Assembly (NCBI GenBank): GCA_020637775.1
Contig: JACKJV010000003.1
Span: 248,001 to 312,000, forward strand
Source: Brucellaceae bacterium
GTDB lineage: Bacteria > Pseudomonadota > Alphaproteobacteria > Rhizobiales > Rhizobiaceae
Direction: 5' to 3'
DNA: 64,000 bases
Made by a program: the position numbers and the translations under genes. Shown here in pieces: positions 19,559 through 28,604 of this stretch. Numbering within the stretch: the stretch's first letter is position 1; every line of letters starts with the position of its first letter. A model generated the notes under the pieces. That model saw nothing but the letters and a program-made list of their open reading frames with translations. It did no database searches and was not told the DNA's origin.

Positions 19559-20521
19559 TTGTCACGTTACGGGCGACATGAGGATCTCCTGAGGCTTGCC
19601 CTGCTGATGCAGGGCACAGCCGACGGCGTTTCCCTTGCCGACATCATGGACCGGTTCGGCGTGGCGCGCCGAACGGCCGAACGGATGCGCGATGCCATCC
19701 AGAACGTCTATCCGCAACTGGAGGAACTGGTGGAGGAGCGCGGCCACAAGCGCTGGCGCTTCCCGGTCGGCACGCTTGGCCGGATGGCCGAGCCGACGCT
19801 CGATGAGTTGACCGCTGCGCATCGCGCCGCGGAGATTGCCCGGCGGGAGGGCGACGAACACACCGCAGATGCCCTCGAAGGCCTTGCGGCAAAGGTGAAA
19901 GGCATGTTCCGGGCGGATCGCCGCCGCCAGATCGAGGTCGATCTCGAAGCGCAATTGCTGGGCGATGGCGTCGCCTTCCGGCCGGGACCGCACGAGCGGA
20001 TAGCGCCGGAAATCCTGTCGACGCTTCGCCACGCAATCCTGGCCGGCGTGATGATCTCGGCGGATCATCGCGCGCGCTCCTCGGGAAAGCTGTCGCGCAA
20101 TGCCCGCCTTGGTCCCATCGCGCTGCTGCTCGGCGACGGGCGTCAATACCTGCTTGCATGGAGCGAATACCAGGACGACTTGCGCCTCTTCGCGCTGATC
20201 GGCTTCGAGCGGATCGTGTTGCAGAACGAAGGGTTTGAACGGCCGGCAGATTTCGATCTTCAGGAATGGCTGGCCGGCAGCTTCGGCGTCTGGCGGGAAG
20301 AGCCGTTCGATATCGAATGGCGTTTCCTGCCCGACGTGGCCGATGAGGCGGCGACCTTCCAGTTCCATCCGAAGCAGGAAGCCGAACGGCTTGAGGATGG
20401 CTCCCTGATCGTGCGCTTTCATGCCGGCGGCCGCCAGGAAATGGACTGGTACCTTTATCGCTGGGGCGACCGGGTGGAGGTGCTCAAGCCCGCGGAAAAT
20501 CCGCAACGGCCAAAGCCGTGA
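19559..20521 (+). CDS. WYL-domain transcriptional regulator
   Basis: A 320-residue regulator with an N-terminal helix-turn-helix (HEDLLRLALLMQGTADGVSLADIMDRFGVARRTAERMRD) and a central WYL domain (about 140-230), seen as LLGDGRQYLLAWSEYQDDLRLFALIGFERI, then a C-terminal WCX-like extension. WYL domains bind nucleic-acid ligands or nucleotides and often control defence and DNA-repair genes. Two starts are possible: TTG at 19499, overlapping the ATPase stop (TTGA), or TTG at 19559 with GGGGAG 7 bases before it. I chose the second because homologous WYL regulators start close to the helix-turn-helix. It likely regulates this operon or acts as its trigger sensor. Confidence 0.85.
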   Translation: MSRYGRHEDLLRLALLMQGTADGVSLADIMDRFGVARRTAERMRDAIQNVYPQLEELVEERGHKRWRFPVGTLGRMAEPTLDELTAAHRAAEIARREGDEHTADALEGLAAKVKGMFRADRRRQIEVDLEAQLLGDGVAFRPGPHERIAPEILSTLRHAILAGVMISADHRARSSGKLSRNARLGPIALLLGDGRQYLLAWSEYQDDLRLFALIGFERIVLQNEGFERPADFDLQEWLAGSFGVWREEPFDIEWRFLPDVADEAATFQFHPKQEAERLEDGSLIVRFHAGGRQEMDWYLYRWGDRVEVLKPAENPQRPKP

Positions 20522-20610
20522 AGTGTCTTGCGGAACGGCATCGTGCTCATCCGGCCGGCGTCTATGCCTGCGCTGATTGTCGAACCGGAAACCGATAGGC
20601 AGGACGACCG

Positions 20611-23157
20611 ATGTTTTATCCCTTCCTCGTCGCGGATTCTAGGTACCGCCTGCACTATCGACTGTCGGAGAAACGCCTCGCCGAGCTTTCGCTCGCGCCC
20701 ATCGCGCCAGCATGGGAACCGGGGCCGGTCATCGCGGCCTCGCCCGATCCGATCTGGGCAGGGAGTTTTGCGAACGCGCCGCTGGAAACGATCGCTGTCG
20801 TGACTGCCGGTCTCGAAGCACTGGTCGCCGCAACGCCGGACTTGCGACCGCCAACGATCGATTCACTGCCGGATTCGCGGGCCAGGCGGCACCTGTCCGC
20901 GCTTATCCGGCTATGGCGCGCAATGGGTGATGCCTTGCCGCCCGGTCTGGCAGCGGCGCGCCATGTCCTGGAACTGCCGCAGGGCCGGTTCCTCGATCCT
21001 CTCCCGGTGGTCGCGGGATCGGTCGATCCCCTGGCGCCCCCGGCGATGCAGGCGCTCCATGAACGGCTCAAGACCGAGTTCGGTGCGCAAGCGGCACCGG
21101 TTCAGAATAAAGCCGCAACGGCCGGCAGCCGGCTGCATGCCTTGCAGGACGGCTTGCGCAACAAGGCGCTGGAAACCGGGCCGCTGGACGACAGCCTGGC
21201 CTTCTTCGGTCTGCGCGATGGTGCCGCATGCGCTGAATTTGCGGCAGCGCGGGCACGGGCCCTGATCGAGAATGGCGTGCAACCACGCGAAATCGCCATC
21301 ATGGCGGCCGGTCACTCGCCTCATCTCGCGCATGCCTGCGCGGCCCAGGGCATCCCGCTTTCCGGCTTGCCGGACCGGCCCCCGCAACGCGACCTGATCG
21401 GCGAGACGGCACTTCTCCTCGCGCTGGCCAAGCGGTCCCCGACACCGGCCATGGTCCTGGCGGGCCTTGCCCTGTCGCCCCTCATGCCCTGGACATCGGA
21501 AGCGGGCCGCGATCTGGCCGAATCCGTGATGGCGGGCGATTTCCGGGTGGGCGGTCTGGGCGCAGACGCCGAACACCTGGCCTTGTGGGAGGATGTGCGC
21601 GCATCCGCATCGAGCCTTCAACAATTCCGTTTCTACATGGATCGCATTTGCCCAAGGCTCCGCGATGGTGACGCGGTCCGCGCCCGCCTGCCAATCCCGC
21701 TCGACGAGGGCACTGTCGATTGGGAAACGCTGCTGCGCAATCTCCAGCTGTTGCCGCCATCCTGCGGTGATGCCGTGCGCAACCTCGAAGGGGTCAGTCT
21801 ATGGACGGCGCATGAAAGCCCCTGGCGGACCTGCAGGCACCTGATCGTCACCGACTTCACTGAGGGCCTGTATCCGGCGCGGCCCCAGGCCAATCCGCTG
21901 TTTCTCGACAGCGAACTGGCGGCGATCCGCGAAGCGACCGGCCTGGACCTGCGCGGGCGTGCGGACGCCCTGCGTCACAGTCTCGCGCTGCTTGACGCGC
22001 AAATCCGGGCGGTCAGCGAAAGCATCACGTTTCTCGTGCCCTGGCGCGATTTCGCCGGCACAAGGCTTGCGCCATCCGCAGGACTTTCGCTCGTGGCAAG
22101 GGCGATCGGTGACATCGACGACCCGGCGGACCTCGTCACGGACCTGACCCATGTCGCGCCAGGGGACTGGCCGGTCGCCCATCATCGCCTTGCACCGCCG
22201 TCGCAGCCGCCTGCTGTACCGGACTTCCTGGCCTTTCCGGATCACGAACTCCTGGCACTTCGCCGCGATGACGACGGCAAAGCCAGGCCGCAATCGCCGA
22301 GCCGCCTGGAAACGCTGCTGGTCAGTCCGCTGGCCTGGTTCCTGGACGAGATCGGCGCCACGGACATGACATGGTCGCCGGAGGGGCTGGATATCCTCAC
22401 GAAGGGCACGATCGCCCATGATGTCTTCGAACACGTGTTCAAGGCCGGGGAGGCCTTGCCCGACCGTTCGGCACTGAGCCGGACTGTCCATGAAGCCTGT
22501 GATCGAGCGCTCGGCCGCCATGCCATCTTTCTGCGCAGCGCGGCATGGGAAATGGAGCGCAACGGGCTCGAACGCGAGATCCTGCAAGCTGCCGGGCGAT
22601 GGCATGAACAGCTTCTGGCACTGGATGCCAGGATCATCGGCAACGAGATGTGGCTTGCCGGAAAGGCGCATGGCATCCGCTTGCGTGGCAAGGCCGACAC
22701 CGTTCTCGAACTGCCGGACAGGATGGTGCTGATCGTCGACCACAAGAAGAGCGGCACCGCCAACCGTCGAAAAAGGATGGAGGCGGAATGGGATCTGCAG
22801 GCCGGGCTTTACCGCAGCATGCTTGCCCGGCCGATCCGCCGCGATGGCGACGGCCTCGACAGGCTCATCGGGCGCCAGGTGGCGATTGCCTATCACCTGA
22901 TGAATGATGGAGGGCTTCTGACCTCCGGTCTGGAAGTGACCAATGGCTCGCCGGCCCGTGACATGGGAAAGGCGATCGACCGCGAAGCCGTCGCGCATCT
23001 GAAGACACGGCTGGCGGACCTGAAAGCCGGCCGGCTGCCGCTGAACACCACGGCCGACGAAGCCTTCTTCAAGCGCGAGGGCGGGTTCACGCCCTATGCC
23101 CTGACCGATGGGTCGCCGCTCGTGCGCGCCTTCATGAAACCGGTGGAGGGGCAATGA
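20611..23157 (+). CDS. AddB-like PD-(D/E)XK nuclease
   Basis: An 848-residue protein resembling AddB, the second subunit of the AddAB end-resection enzyme, but shorter (AddB usually exceeds 1000 residues). The middle carries the AddB-like segment VTDFTEGLYPARPQ. The C-terminal nuclease has Asp696 in GKAD, Asp710-x-Lys712 in VDHKKSG, and the RecB-type Gln730-x3-Tyr734, so the nuclease should be active. No Walker A is seen at the N-terminus and no four-cysteine iron-sulfur set flanks the nuclease, unlike classical AddB. AGGA precedes the ATG. The stop overlaps the next start (ATGA), so it is translationally coupled to the AddA-like gene. The order B then A matches addBA operons. Confidence 0.85.
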   Translation: MFYPFLVADSRYRLHYRLSEKRLAELSLAPIAPAWEPGPVIAASPDPIWAGSFANAPLETIAVVTAGLEALVAATPDLRPPTIDSLPDSRARRHLSALIRLWRAMGDALPPGLAAARHVLELPQGRFLDPLPVVAGSVDPLAPPAMQALHERLKTEFGAQAAPVQNKAATAGSRLHALQDGLRNKALETGPLDDSLAFFGLRDGAACAEFAAARARALIENGVQPREIAIMAAGHSPHLAHACAAQGIPLSGLPDRPPQRDLIGETALLLALAKRSPTPAMVLAGLALSPLMPWTSEAGRDLAESVMAGDFRVGGLGADAEHLALWEDVRASASSLQQFRFYMDRICPRLRDGDAVRARLPIPLDEGTVDWETLLRNLQLLPPSCGDAVRNLEGVSLWTAHESPWRTCRHLIVTDFTEGLYPARPQANPLFLDSELAAIREATGLDLRGRADALRHSLALLDAQIRAVSESITFLVPWRDFAGTRLAPSAGLSLVARAIGDIDDPADLVTDLTHVAPGDWPVAHHRLAPPSQPPAVPDFLAFPDHELLALRRDDDGKARPQSPSRLETLLVSPLAWFLDEIGATDMTWSPEGLDILTKGTIAHDVFEHVFKAGEALPDRSALSRTVHEACDRALGRHAIFLRSAAWEMERNGLEREILQAAGRWHEQLLALDARIIGNEMWLAGKAHGIRLRGKADTVLELPDRMVLIVDHKKSGTANRRKRMEAEWDLQAGLYRSMLARPIRRDGDGLDRLIGRQVAIAYHLMNDGGLLTSGLEVTNGSPARDMGKAIDREAVAHLKTRLADLKAGRLPLNTTADEAFFKREGGFTPYALTDGSPLVRAFMKPVEGQ

Positions 23158-26100
23158 GCGTGACCCGCGCACTCACCATCGTTCCGGCCGGTGCCGGTGC
23201 CGGCAAGACCTACCGGATCAAGACGCAGCTCGCCGACTGGGTCAGGCGCGGCGTTGTCCGTCCGGACAGGATCCTGGCCGTCACCTTTACCGAGGCTGCC
23301 GCCAGCGAATTGCGCGAACGGATCCGCGCGGGCCTTCTGGCCGACGGTCTTGTGGAGGAAGCCCTGGCCGTCGAAACCGCCTATGTCTCGACGATCCACG
23401 GACTGGGTTTGCGCCTGTTGACCGAACACGCGTTCGCAGCAGGAACATCGCCCGCCCCACGCCATATCGGCGATGCCGAGCGCGACCTGCTGATCCGCCA
23501 GGCCCTTGTCCATGCCACGGCGCTGGACCCGGTCAAGGCCGAGCCGGAGCGTTTCGGTTACCAGCCCAACTGGCACAATGGCGAAACCATCGAGGAAGGT
23601 CTGCGCAACCGCGTGCTGTCCATGGTCGATCTGCTGCGAACGCTTGGCGACAAGGGCCGCGATGCAGGACTGATCGAGCCTGCGCTGGCTCGTCTCGACG
23701 CGGTTTATGGACCGAGTCTTGCCGACCCGGAGACGGCCCGCACCACACTGCAGGCGGCTGTCGTCAGCATGCTTGAAGCATTCCCGAACGGCGGGATGGG
23801 CGAGATCACCGCGAAAACGCCGCGCGCAAAACTGGAGGCGGACCTCGCGCTCTTCCAGAAGATCGCCAGGGATCCGGCGATCCTGGCAAGGGATTGGAGC
23901 GCCTGGCAGGCCCTGCGTTGCCTGTTTGTTTCCAACAGCCGTTCGAAGACGCCCGAAGGCTATGATGAAATGGCAGAGGCGATCATGGCGGCTGCAAGCG
24001 CGCTGCCGGGCCACCCCGGCCCCCTGGAGGATGCGAAACTGCATCTGCGATGCCTGATCGCCTGCGCGCAGGAGGTAATGGAAGCCTACGAAGCGCGAAA
24101 AACGTCCCTCGGCCTGATCGACTTCGCCGACATGATCACCAATGCCGAACGGTTGCTGCGGCAAGACCCCTCCGTCCTTGGAGCGATCCTGGGCGAGATC
24201 GATTGCGTGATCATCGATGAATTCCAGGACACCAATCCGGTCCAGTTTGCCCTGCTTTGGCAACTTGGCGCACAGGCGCCGCGCACGCTCCTCGTCGGGG
24301 ACGTCAAGCAATCGATCATGGGTTTCCAGGGCGCCGATCCGCGCCTGTCCGTGGCCCTGGCCGCGTCCAATCCGGATGCCACGAAACCTCTGGACAGGAA
24401 CTGGCGTTCAACCCCGGCCGTCATGGCCTTCGTCAATGCGGTGGGGCAGGGGTTGTTCGGCGCCGGCTACAACCCGCTCGCACCCACCCGCGATTCCGTC
24501 GAGGGGCCGGCACTGGACATTGTGCGCGTCGCGAAGTCCCGCAGCGTCCAGAAATTCTCGAAGCCGCAGGAACATGTCGCCGAGTATATCGCCCGCATTC
24601 TCAACGGCAAGGACAGGGTCACCGACCGCCATACGGGCAAGACCCGGTGCGCCCGGCCATCCGATATCGCGCTGCTTGTCTGCCGGCATGCGACGGCCAC
24701 GCGCTATGCCGACGAATTGCGGGACAGGGGCGTGCCGGTGCGCATTGCCGAAGACGGTTGGTATGGAAGCCCGGCCGTGCAGGCGGCCTGCGCAGCGCTC
24801 GCTTGCACAGCCAATCCGGCCGATGTCCTGGCCGGGCTGCTGCTGCGCACGCTCGGACCGGAGCCCCGCGATCTGCAAGGCGCGCTGACGGCTGAACTCG
24901 ACGGCGAACTGGCCGGGGATCCGGTACTTGAGCGGCTGGCAGGACTTTCGGATCGGCTCGCTTACCTGCCAATATCGGTTGCGCTCGACATGGTCCTGGA
25001 TGCGGCCGGTATCCGCATCTGGGCGGAGCGGCAGCCGGATGCCGGCCAGGCGCGCGCGGACCTGCTTCGCCTGGAGGCCGAAGCCCTCGAATTTGAGGCG
25101 GCGCACCGGGACCTGAAGGCCGCTTCGGGGTTCCATGGCGAAACGGCAAAGGTCTTCCTTGGCTGGCTTGCCGCGCGCGGCGGGGAGCGCGACTTCGACC
25201 GGCGCCCGGACCCCTCCGCACGAAGCGCGGAGGCGGTCGAGATCGTCACATGGCACGGATCGAAAGGGCGCGAATGGCCGATCACGGTCGTAGCCGAATT
25301 CGACAACGGGATCCTCGAACGGCCGGGCACCACGTCGGCGCGGTTCGCGCGTCTGGACCGGATCGACGACATGCGCGATGTTCTTGCCTCCGCCGAACTT
25401 GTCCATACACCCTGCCTGGTTGCACCCGAGGCACAGGCGCGCTTCATCGAGGATCGCCGGCCCGATTTCGAGGTCAACGCGAAAAACCTGCTCTATGTCG
25501 CCCTGACGCGCGCCCGCGACCGGCTTGTTCTGGAATGGCCGGACTTTCTGAAGGAACGCCCCGGGGATGCGCCCGATGCCACCTGCCTGTTCCATGTGTT
25601 CGAGGACACATGCGCACCAGCCTTTGCAAGGAAGAAACTGAAGATTGGCGGCGTAGAATGTCCGGCCAGGATCGTTGAACTGCCCGACATTGCCGGCTTC
25701 AGCACCTGTGCGCAGGGTGACGCCGCCAGACGGATTCGCTTCGGCAAGGCCGGACCCCTGCCGGAAACGCCGCTGACCCCATGGCGGCTGGTGCCTTCGG
25801 AGCAGACCGGGGCGGGCCCGGTCCCGCAAACGCAATCCTTCACGCTGGGCCCCGCCTGGCCGGCCATGGCGAGCGACACGACCCGTGGAACGGCCCTGCA
25901 CATGGCCCTGCAGACCTTTCTGACCCGCCCGGAACTGGCTGACGCCCTGCCGGCGGCAACAGGCCTCGACGGCGAAACGCTTTCGCGGATCAGGGACCGC
26001 GCCGACGCGCTTAGGTCCTGGCTGGAAGCGCGATCCTGCACCGAACTGCAATGCGAAATCCCGGTTCTCGGCCATTCGGAAGACGGTGCTGAAATCCCCG

Positions 26101-26342
26101 GCAGCATCGATCTGCTCGCCAAGAGTCCGGAAGGGTATCTGCTGATCGATCACAAGTCCGGCGGGGATGGCGATGGGCTCGGCCCCTACTGGCCGCAGCT
26201 TTCGACCTATCTCGACATTGCAGGGCAGACGTTGCCGGACCACCGGATTCGTGGCGTGGGCGTGTTCTGGATCGACCACGGAAGGTTGGAACTGGCGCTC
26301 GGCGAGATCGGATCGTCTGCTGGCCAAACGACAGGAGGATAG
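23154..26342 (+). CDS. AddA-like UvrD/Rep helicase with C-terminal PD-(D/E)XK nuclease
   Basis: A 1062-residue superfamily 1 helicase-nuclease. Helicase motifs: I GAGAGKT (13-19), II IIDEFQD with Asp355-Glu356, III LLVGDVKQSIMGFQGADP, V TWHGSKGREWP, VI YVALTRARDRL. The C-terminal RecB-type nuclease has Asp986 (GSID), Asp999-x-Lys1001 (LIDHKSG) and Gln1015-x3-Tyr1019. The pair therefore has one motor and two nucleases, like AddAB. It is somewhat shorter than typical AddA. Its neighbours (AAA+ ATPase, WYL regulator) are not those of a housekeeping addAB locus, so it is more likely a paralogous system for attacking or processing foreign DNA ends. A 163-residue gene follows after one base. Confidence 0.87.
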   Translation: MSVTRALTIVPAGAGAGKTYRIKTQLADWVRRGVVRPDRILAVTFTEAAASELRERIRAGLLADGLVEEALAVETAYVSTIHGLGLRLLTEHAFAAGTSPAPRHIGDAERDLLIRQALVHATALDPVKAEPERFGYQPNWHNGETIEEGLRNRVLSMVDLLRTLGDKGRDAGLIEPALARLDAVYGPSLADPETARTTLQAAVVSMLEAFPNGGMGEITAKTPRAKLEADLALFQKIARDPAILARDWSAWQALRCLFVSNSRSKTPEGYDEMAEAIMAAASALPGHPGPLEDAKLHLRCLIACAQEVMEAYEARKTSLGLIDFADMITNAERLLRQDPSVLGAILGEIDCVIIDEFQDTNPVQFALLWQLGAQAPRTLLVGDVKQSIMGFQGADPRLSVALAASNPDATKPLDRNWRSTPAVMAFVNAVGQGLFGAGYNPLAPTRDSVEGPALDIVRVAKSRSVQKFSKPQEHVAEYIARILNGKDRVTDRHTGKTRCARPSDIALLVCRHATATRYADELRDRGVPVRIAEDGWYGSPAVQAACAALACTANPADVLAGLLLRTLGPEPRDLQGALTAELDGELAGDPVLERLAGLSDRLAYLPISVALDMVLDAAGIRIWAERQPDAGQARADLLRLEAEALEFEAAHRDLKAASGFHGETAKVFLGWLAARGGERDFDRRPDPSARSAEAVEIVTWHGSKGREWPITVVAEFDNGILERPGTTSARFARLDRIDDMRDVLASAELVHTPCLVAPEAQARFIEDRRPDFEVNAKNLLYVALTRARDRLVLEWPDFLKERPGDAPDATCLFHVFEDTCAPAFARKKLKIGGVECPARIVELPDIAGFSTCAQGDAARRIRFGKAGPLPETPLTPWRLVPSEQTGAGPVPQTQSFTLGPAWPAMASDTTRGTALHMALQTFLTRPELADALPAATGLDGETLSRIRDRADALRSWLEARSCTELQCEIPVLGHSEDGAEIPGSIDLLAKSPEGYLLIDHKSGGDGDGLGPYWPQLSTYLDIAGQTLPDHRIRGVGVFWIDHGRLELALGEIGSSAGQTTGG

Positions 26343-26343
26343 G

Positions 26344-26835
26344 ATGACCTACGTCGCACGGATCAAGGATTACGCGTATGAATGGGTTCCGCCGCATGCC
26401 AGATTTGCCGATCTGCCACCGTCCACCTACACGAAGGAGACCCGGACCCCGCGCTATGTGCTTTCCTCCAGGGGGGGCGATGATCTCGATGTCCTGGTTT
26501 ATTTCGTAAATCTCGGGGAGGAAACGATCGCCAGACTGGTGTTCGGTTCTTCCGGCTTCGAGACGGCCGGTGACGACGTTGTAACCTTCTCGGGCGTGGA
26601 AAAGGGATATGAGAATGTCGAGCCGGGAGAGGCTGTCCTTGTCGATGTGATCAACCAGATGGACGATTCAGACTGGATGATCAGCCATGACTTCAAGATC
26701 ACCACGGCAAAGAAGGGAACGATCAGGATCCATGCTTTTCGCGGAAAGGGGCACTTCGGCGGCATGACGCTGCTTTGGGACACAGGGGAACCGGCACCTG
26801 ATTGCCGGCTCCTTGATCCGGAATCATCCGAATGA
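26344..26835 (+). CDS. Small conserved-looking protein, last gene of the AddAB-like cassette
   Basis: Family not recognised. A soluble acidic protein of 163 residues with alternating hydrophobic and Gly/Asp/Thr residues that suggest a beta-sandwich; no signal peptide or membrane segment. AGGAGG stands 5 bases before the ATG, and the gene starts one base after the helicase stop, so it is certainly expressed with the nuclease pair. It could be an accessory subunit, an inhibitor or a ligand sensor of the complex. The operon ends here; a 152-base gap separates it from a convergent metallophosphoesterase gene. Confidence 0.7.
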   Translation: MTYVARIKDYAYEWVPPHARFADLPPSTYTKETRTPRYVLSSRGGDDLDVLVYFVNLGEETIARLVFGSSGFETAGDDVVTFSGVEKGYENVEPGEAVLVDVINQMDDSDWMISHDFKITTAKKGTIRIHAFRGKGHFGGMTLLWDTGEPAPDCRLLDPESSE

Positions 26836-26987
26836 CAGATACTCGCGTCCCGGAGGCGGTTGAGCAGAGTGTCTGAGACGCGGAGCCGCCAAAGGCGCCG
26901 CCTGGTATGGAGCCAACGGATTATGTCTCCCGCACCATGATCACGATATACCGGGCCCGCTCCGGGAATACCTGTCCGGCGGTCACT

Positions 26988-27881
26988 TTACGTCGAAAGA
27001 ACCTCAAGGCCTTTTGAATCCAGCATCTTCCCGCCGGACCAATGGTAGACGCAAGGGGCATCGGGAAAATCCAGACAACTCGCATGGCTGTGATCGATGC
27101 GGGGCGTGTCCCATATCTTGTAATGACCAAAGAGGACCGGGGGAGAGCTTTCGGGATAGATGGACAGGCTTTCTGTTCCCGCGATCGGCTCATCCGGCAG
27201 TTCTTCGAGATCGGGAACCGACAGTGCCACCTCTCGCCAGGTGCCTGTCGCCGCGCGCCACCATGCGATGCGGACCTTTTCCCGGTTCTTGCCTTTCGAA
27301 TCGTGGAAGGAATGCCCTTTGGGCAGAGGCACTTCCGGTCCGGAAGTCAGCATCTCGACGGCTGCGGCGAAGGCCGTCGGTTTTTCTTTGTCTGCGACTT
27401 CCTCCAGATCGTCTGCGGTCAACCGCCCGTCCGGCCGCCTTTTCGCGATCGTGTCGATCGCGTCCTGGTCCCAGCAAGCATGAACCAGCCGCAGGCCGTC
27501 CACTTCAAGCCATAGCGGCAGCGTCAGGAACCAGTCGGTCCAGGCCTTGACTTCTGATGTGGAGCCGAACCGGTCAATGAAGCTCTTGTGTTGAGCAATA
27601 TGCTCTTGGCTATGCTTCCTCAGCGGCTCTCCCTTCGTATTGAAGGTATGAAACAGGATTGCATTCAGCTCATGGTTTCCCATGATCGCCAGCGCCCGGC
27701 CGGATTCGACGAGATCTCGCGCCTTTTCGAGGACATAGCCATCGTCCGGTTGGCCAACCTTGCTTCCCGCATCGATCAGGTCGCCGAGAAAGGCGATCCG
27801 TTTGCCTTCTGCTGCCGCCAGGCTGGCGTCAAGCCGGGCCGGATCGGCGTGGATGTCTGGAATGATGGTCGTTGCTGTCAT
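26988..27881 (-). CDS. Metallophosphoesterase (calcineurin-like)
   Basis: A 297-residue phosphoesterase with two metal sites. Motifs in order: DIHADPARL (a D-x-H variant near residue 9), AFLGDLIDAG (GD-x2-D), IMGNHELNAI (GNHE), a His in LVHACWD, and GHYKIWD (GH-x). This matches the bacterial PP1-like/YfcE-related class. Substrates of such enzymes range from phosphoproteins to dinucleotides and 2',3'-cyclic phosphates, so the reaction is not assigned. GGAGGA precedes the ATG. The start overlaps the stop of the upstream helix-turn-helix-like gene (ATGA), so the two form a coupled pair convergent with the AddAB-like operon. Confidence 0.85.
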   Translation of the reverse strand: MTATTIIPDIHADPARLDASLAAAEGKRIAFLGDLIDAGSKVGQPDDGYVLEKARDLVESGRALAIMGNHELNAILFHTFNTKGEPLRKHSQEHIAQHKSFIDRFGSTSEVKAWTDWFLTLPLWLEVDGLRLVHACWDQDAIDTIAKRRPDGRLTADDLEEVADKEKPTAFAAAVEMLTSGPEVPLPKGHSFHDSKGKNREKVRIAWWRAATGTWREVALSVPDLEELPDEPIAGTESLSIYPESSPPVLFGHYKIWDTPRIDHSHASCLDFPDAPCVYHWSGGKMLDSKGLEVLST

Positions 27882-28468
27882 CTGTGTCCTCCGAAAAGTG
27901 CAGGCGAAATGCCGTACATGCCACCATGCCCCCTCCGATACGCGGCATTGCGGACTTGATACGGGTTTGCTTCGCGATCGAAGTAGACCGCATGATCCGG
28001 TGAGTAGTTTATTGCAAAACCCGTGACCCATCCAAATCCGGGCAGGCCGTCCGGCAATTGATCCGCCACGAATTGCGGCCATCGAACTTTCGGAAGGTCC
28101 GCAGGAATTTCGATTCTCAGCTTTTCCGGAGCACCGGTCAGAAGGGCCGCATGGATCGGCTGCGGAACGCTGCAAGTGGTCGTCAGCATCGCGTGGGGCT
28201 TGAATATGGCCCGGTATTCCGCGTCATGGCGCTGAAAGTCGGCCTGCTTGCTGGCCTGGATCGCATTCTCAACCTCAAAGACGGGAACCTGCAACGCGTT
28301 CGCAATCTGATGACGCATATGGACCATGCCTTTCATGTCGTCCGCTTGCGCCCGTTCGATGAAAGCCCGGGCCTTGTTGGGGTTTCGGATGCCGAGCAGT
28401 CTGGTGAAATCCCGATCCGAAAGACCGAGGACCTCCATTCGATTGGCAACCAGTTCCTTCAGTGTCAT
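27878..28468 (-). CDS. Putative helix-turn-helix protein coupled to the phosphoesterase
   Basis: About 196 residues, family unrecognised. The N-terminal 70 residues (MTLKELVANRMEVLGLSDRDFTRLLGI, then HQIANALQVPVFEVENAI) look like a Cro/XRE-type helical DNA-binding fold. The C-terminal half is beta-rich with Tyr and Gly (GYGI-like end, GGMYGISPALFGG). The start is uncertain between ATGs at 28480 and 28468; neither has a well-spaced ribosome-binding site. The last bases overlap the phosphoesterase start, which implies a two-gene functional unit. It may be a regulator of that pair or part of a toxin-antitoxin-like module; this is a guess. Confidence 0.6.
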   Translation of the reverse strand: MTLKELVANRMEVLGLSDRDFTRLLGIRNPNKARAFIERAQADDMKGMVHMRHQIANALQVPVFEVENAIQASKQADFQRHDAEYRAIFKPHAMLTTTCSVPQPIHAALLTGAPEKLRIEIPADLPKVRWPQFVADQLPDGLPGFGWVTGFAINYSPDHAVYFDREANPYQVRNAAYRRGHGGMYGISPALFGGHR

Positions 28469-28604
28469 GAGCGGATTCATCCCTTCTGTTTTCTTCGCCG
28501 CCGGCCGGGGACAGTCAAGGAATTGCGGTTCGTTCCTCCTGTGACGCAAAGATGAATGTTGGATGCGTCAAACTCGGACGTGTAAGGCCATCCGGCGCCA
28601 GTGA

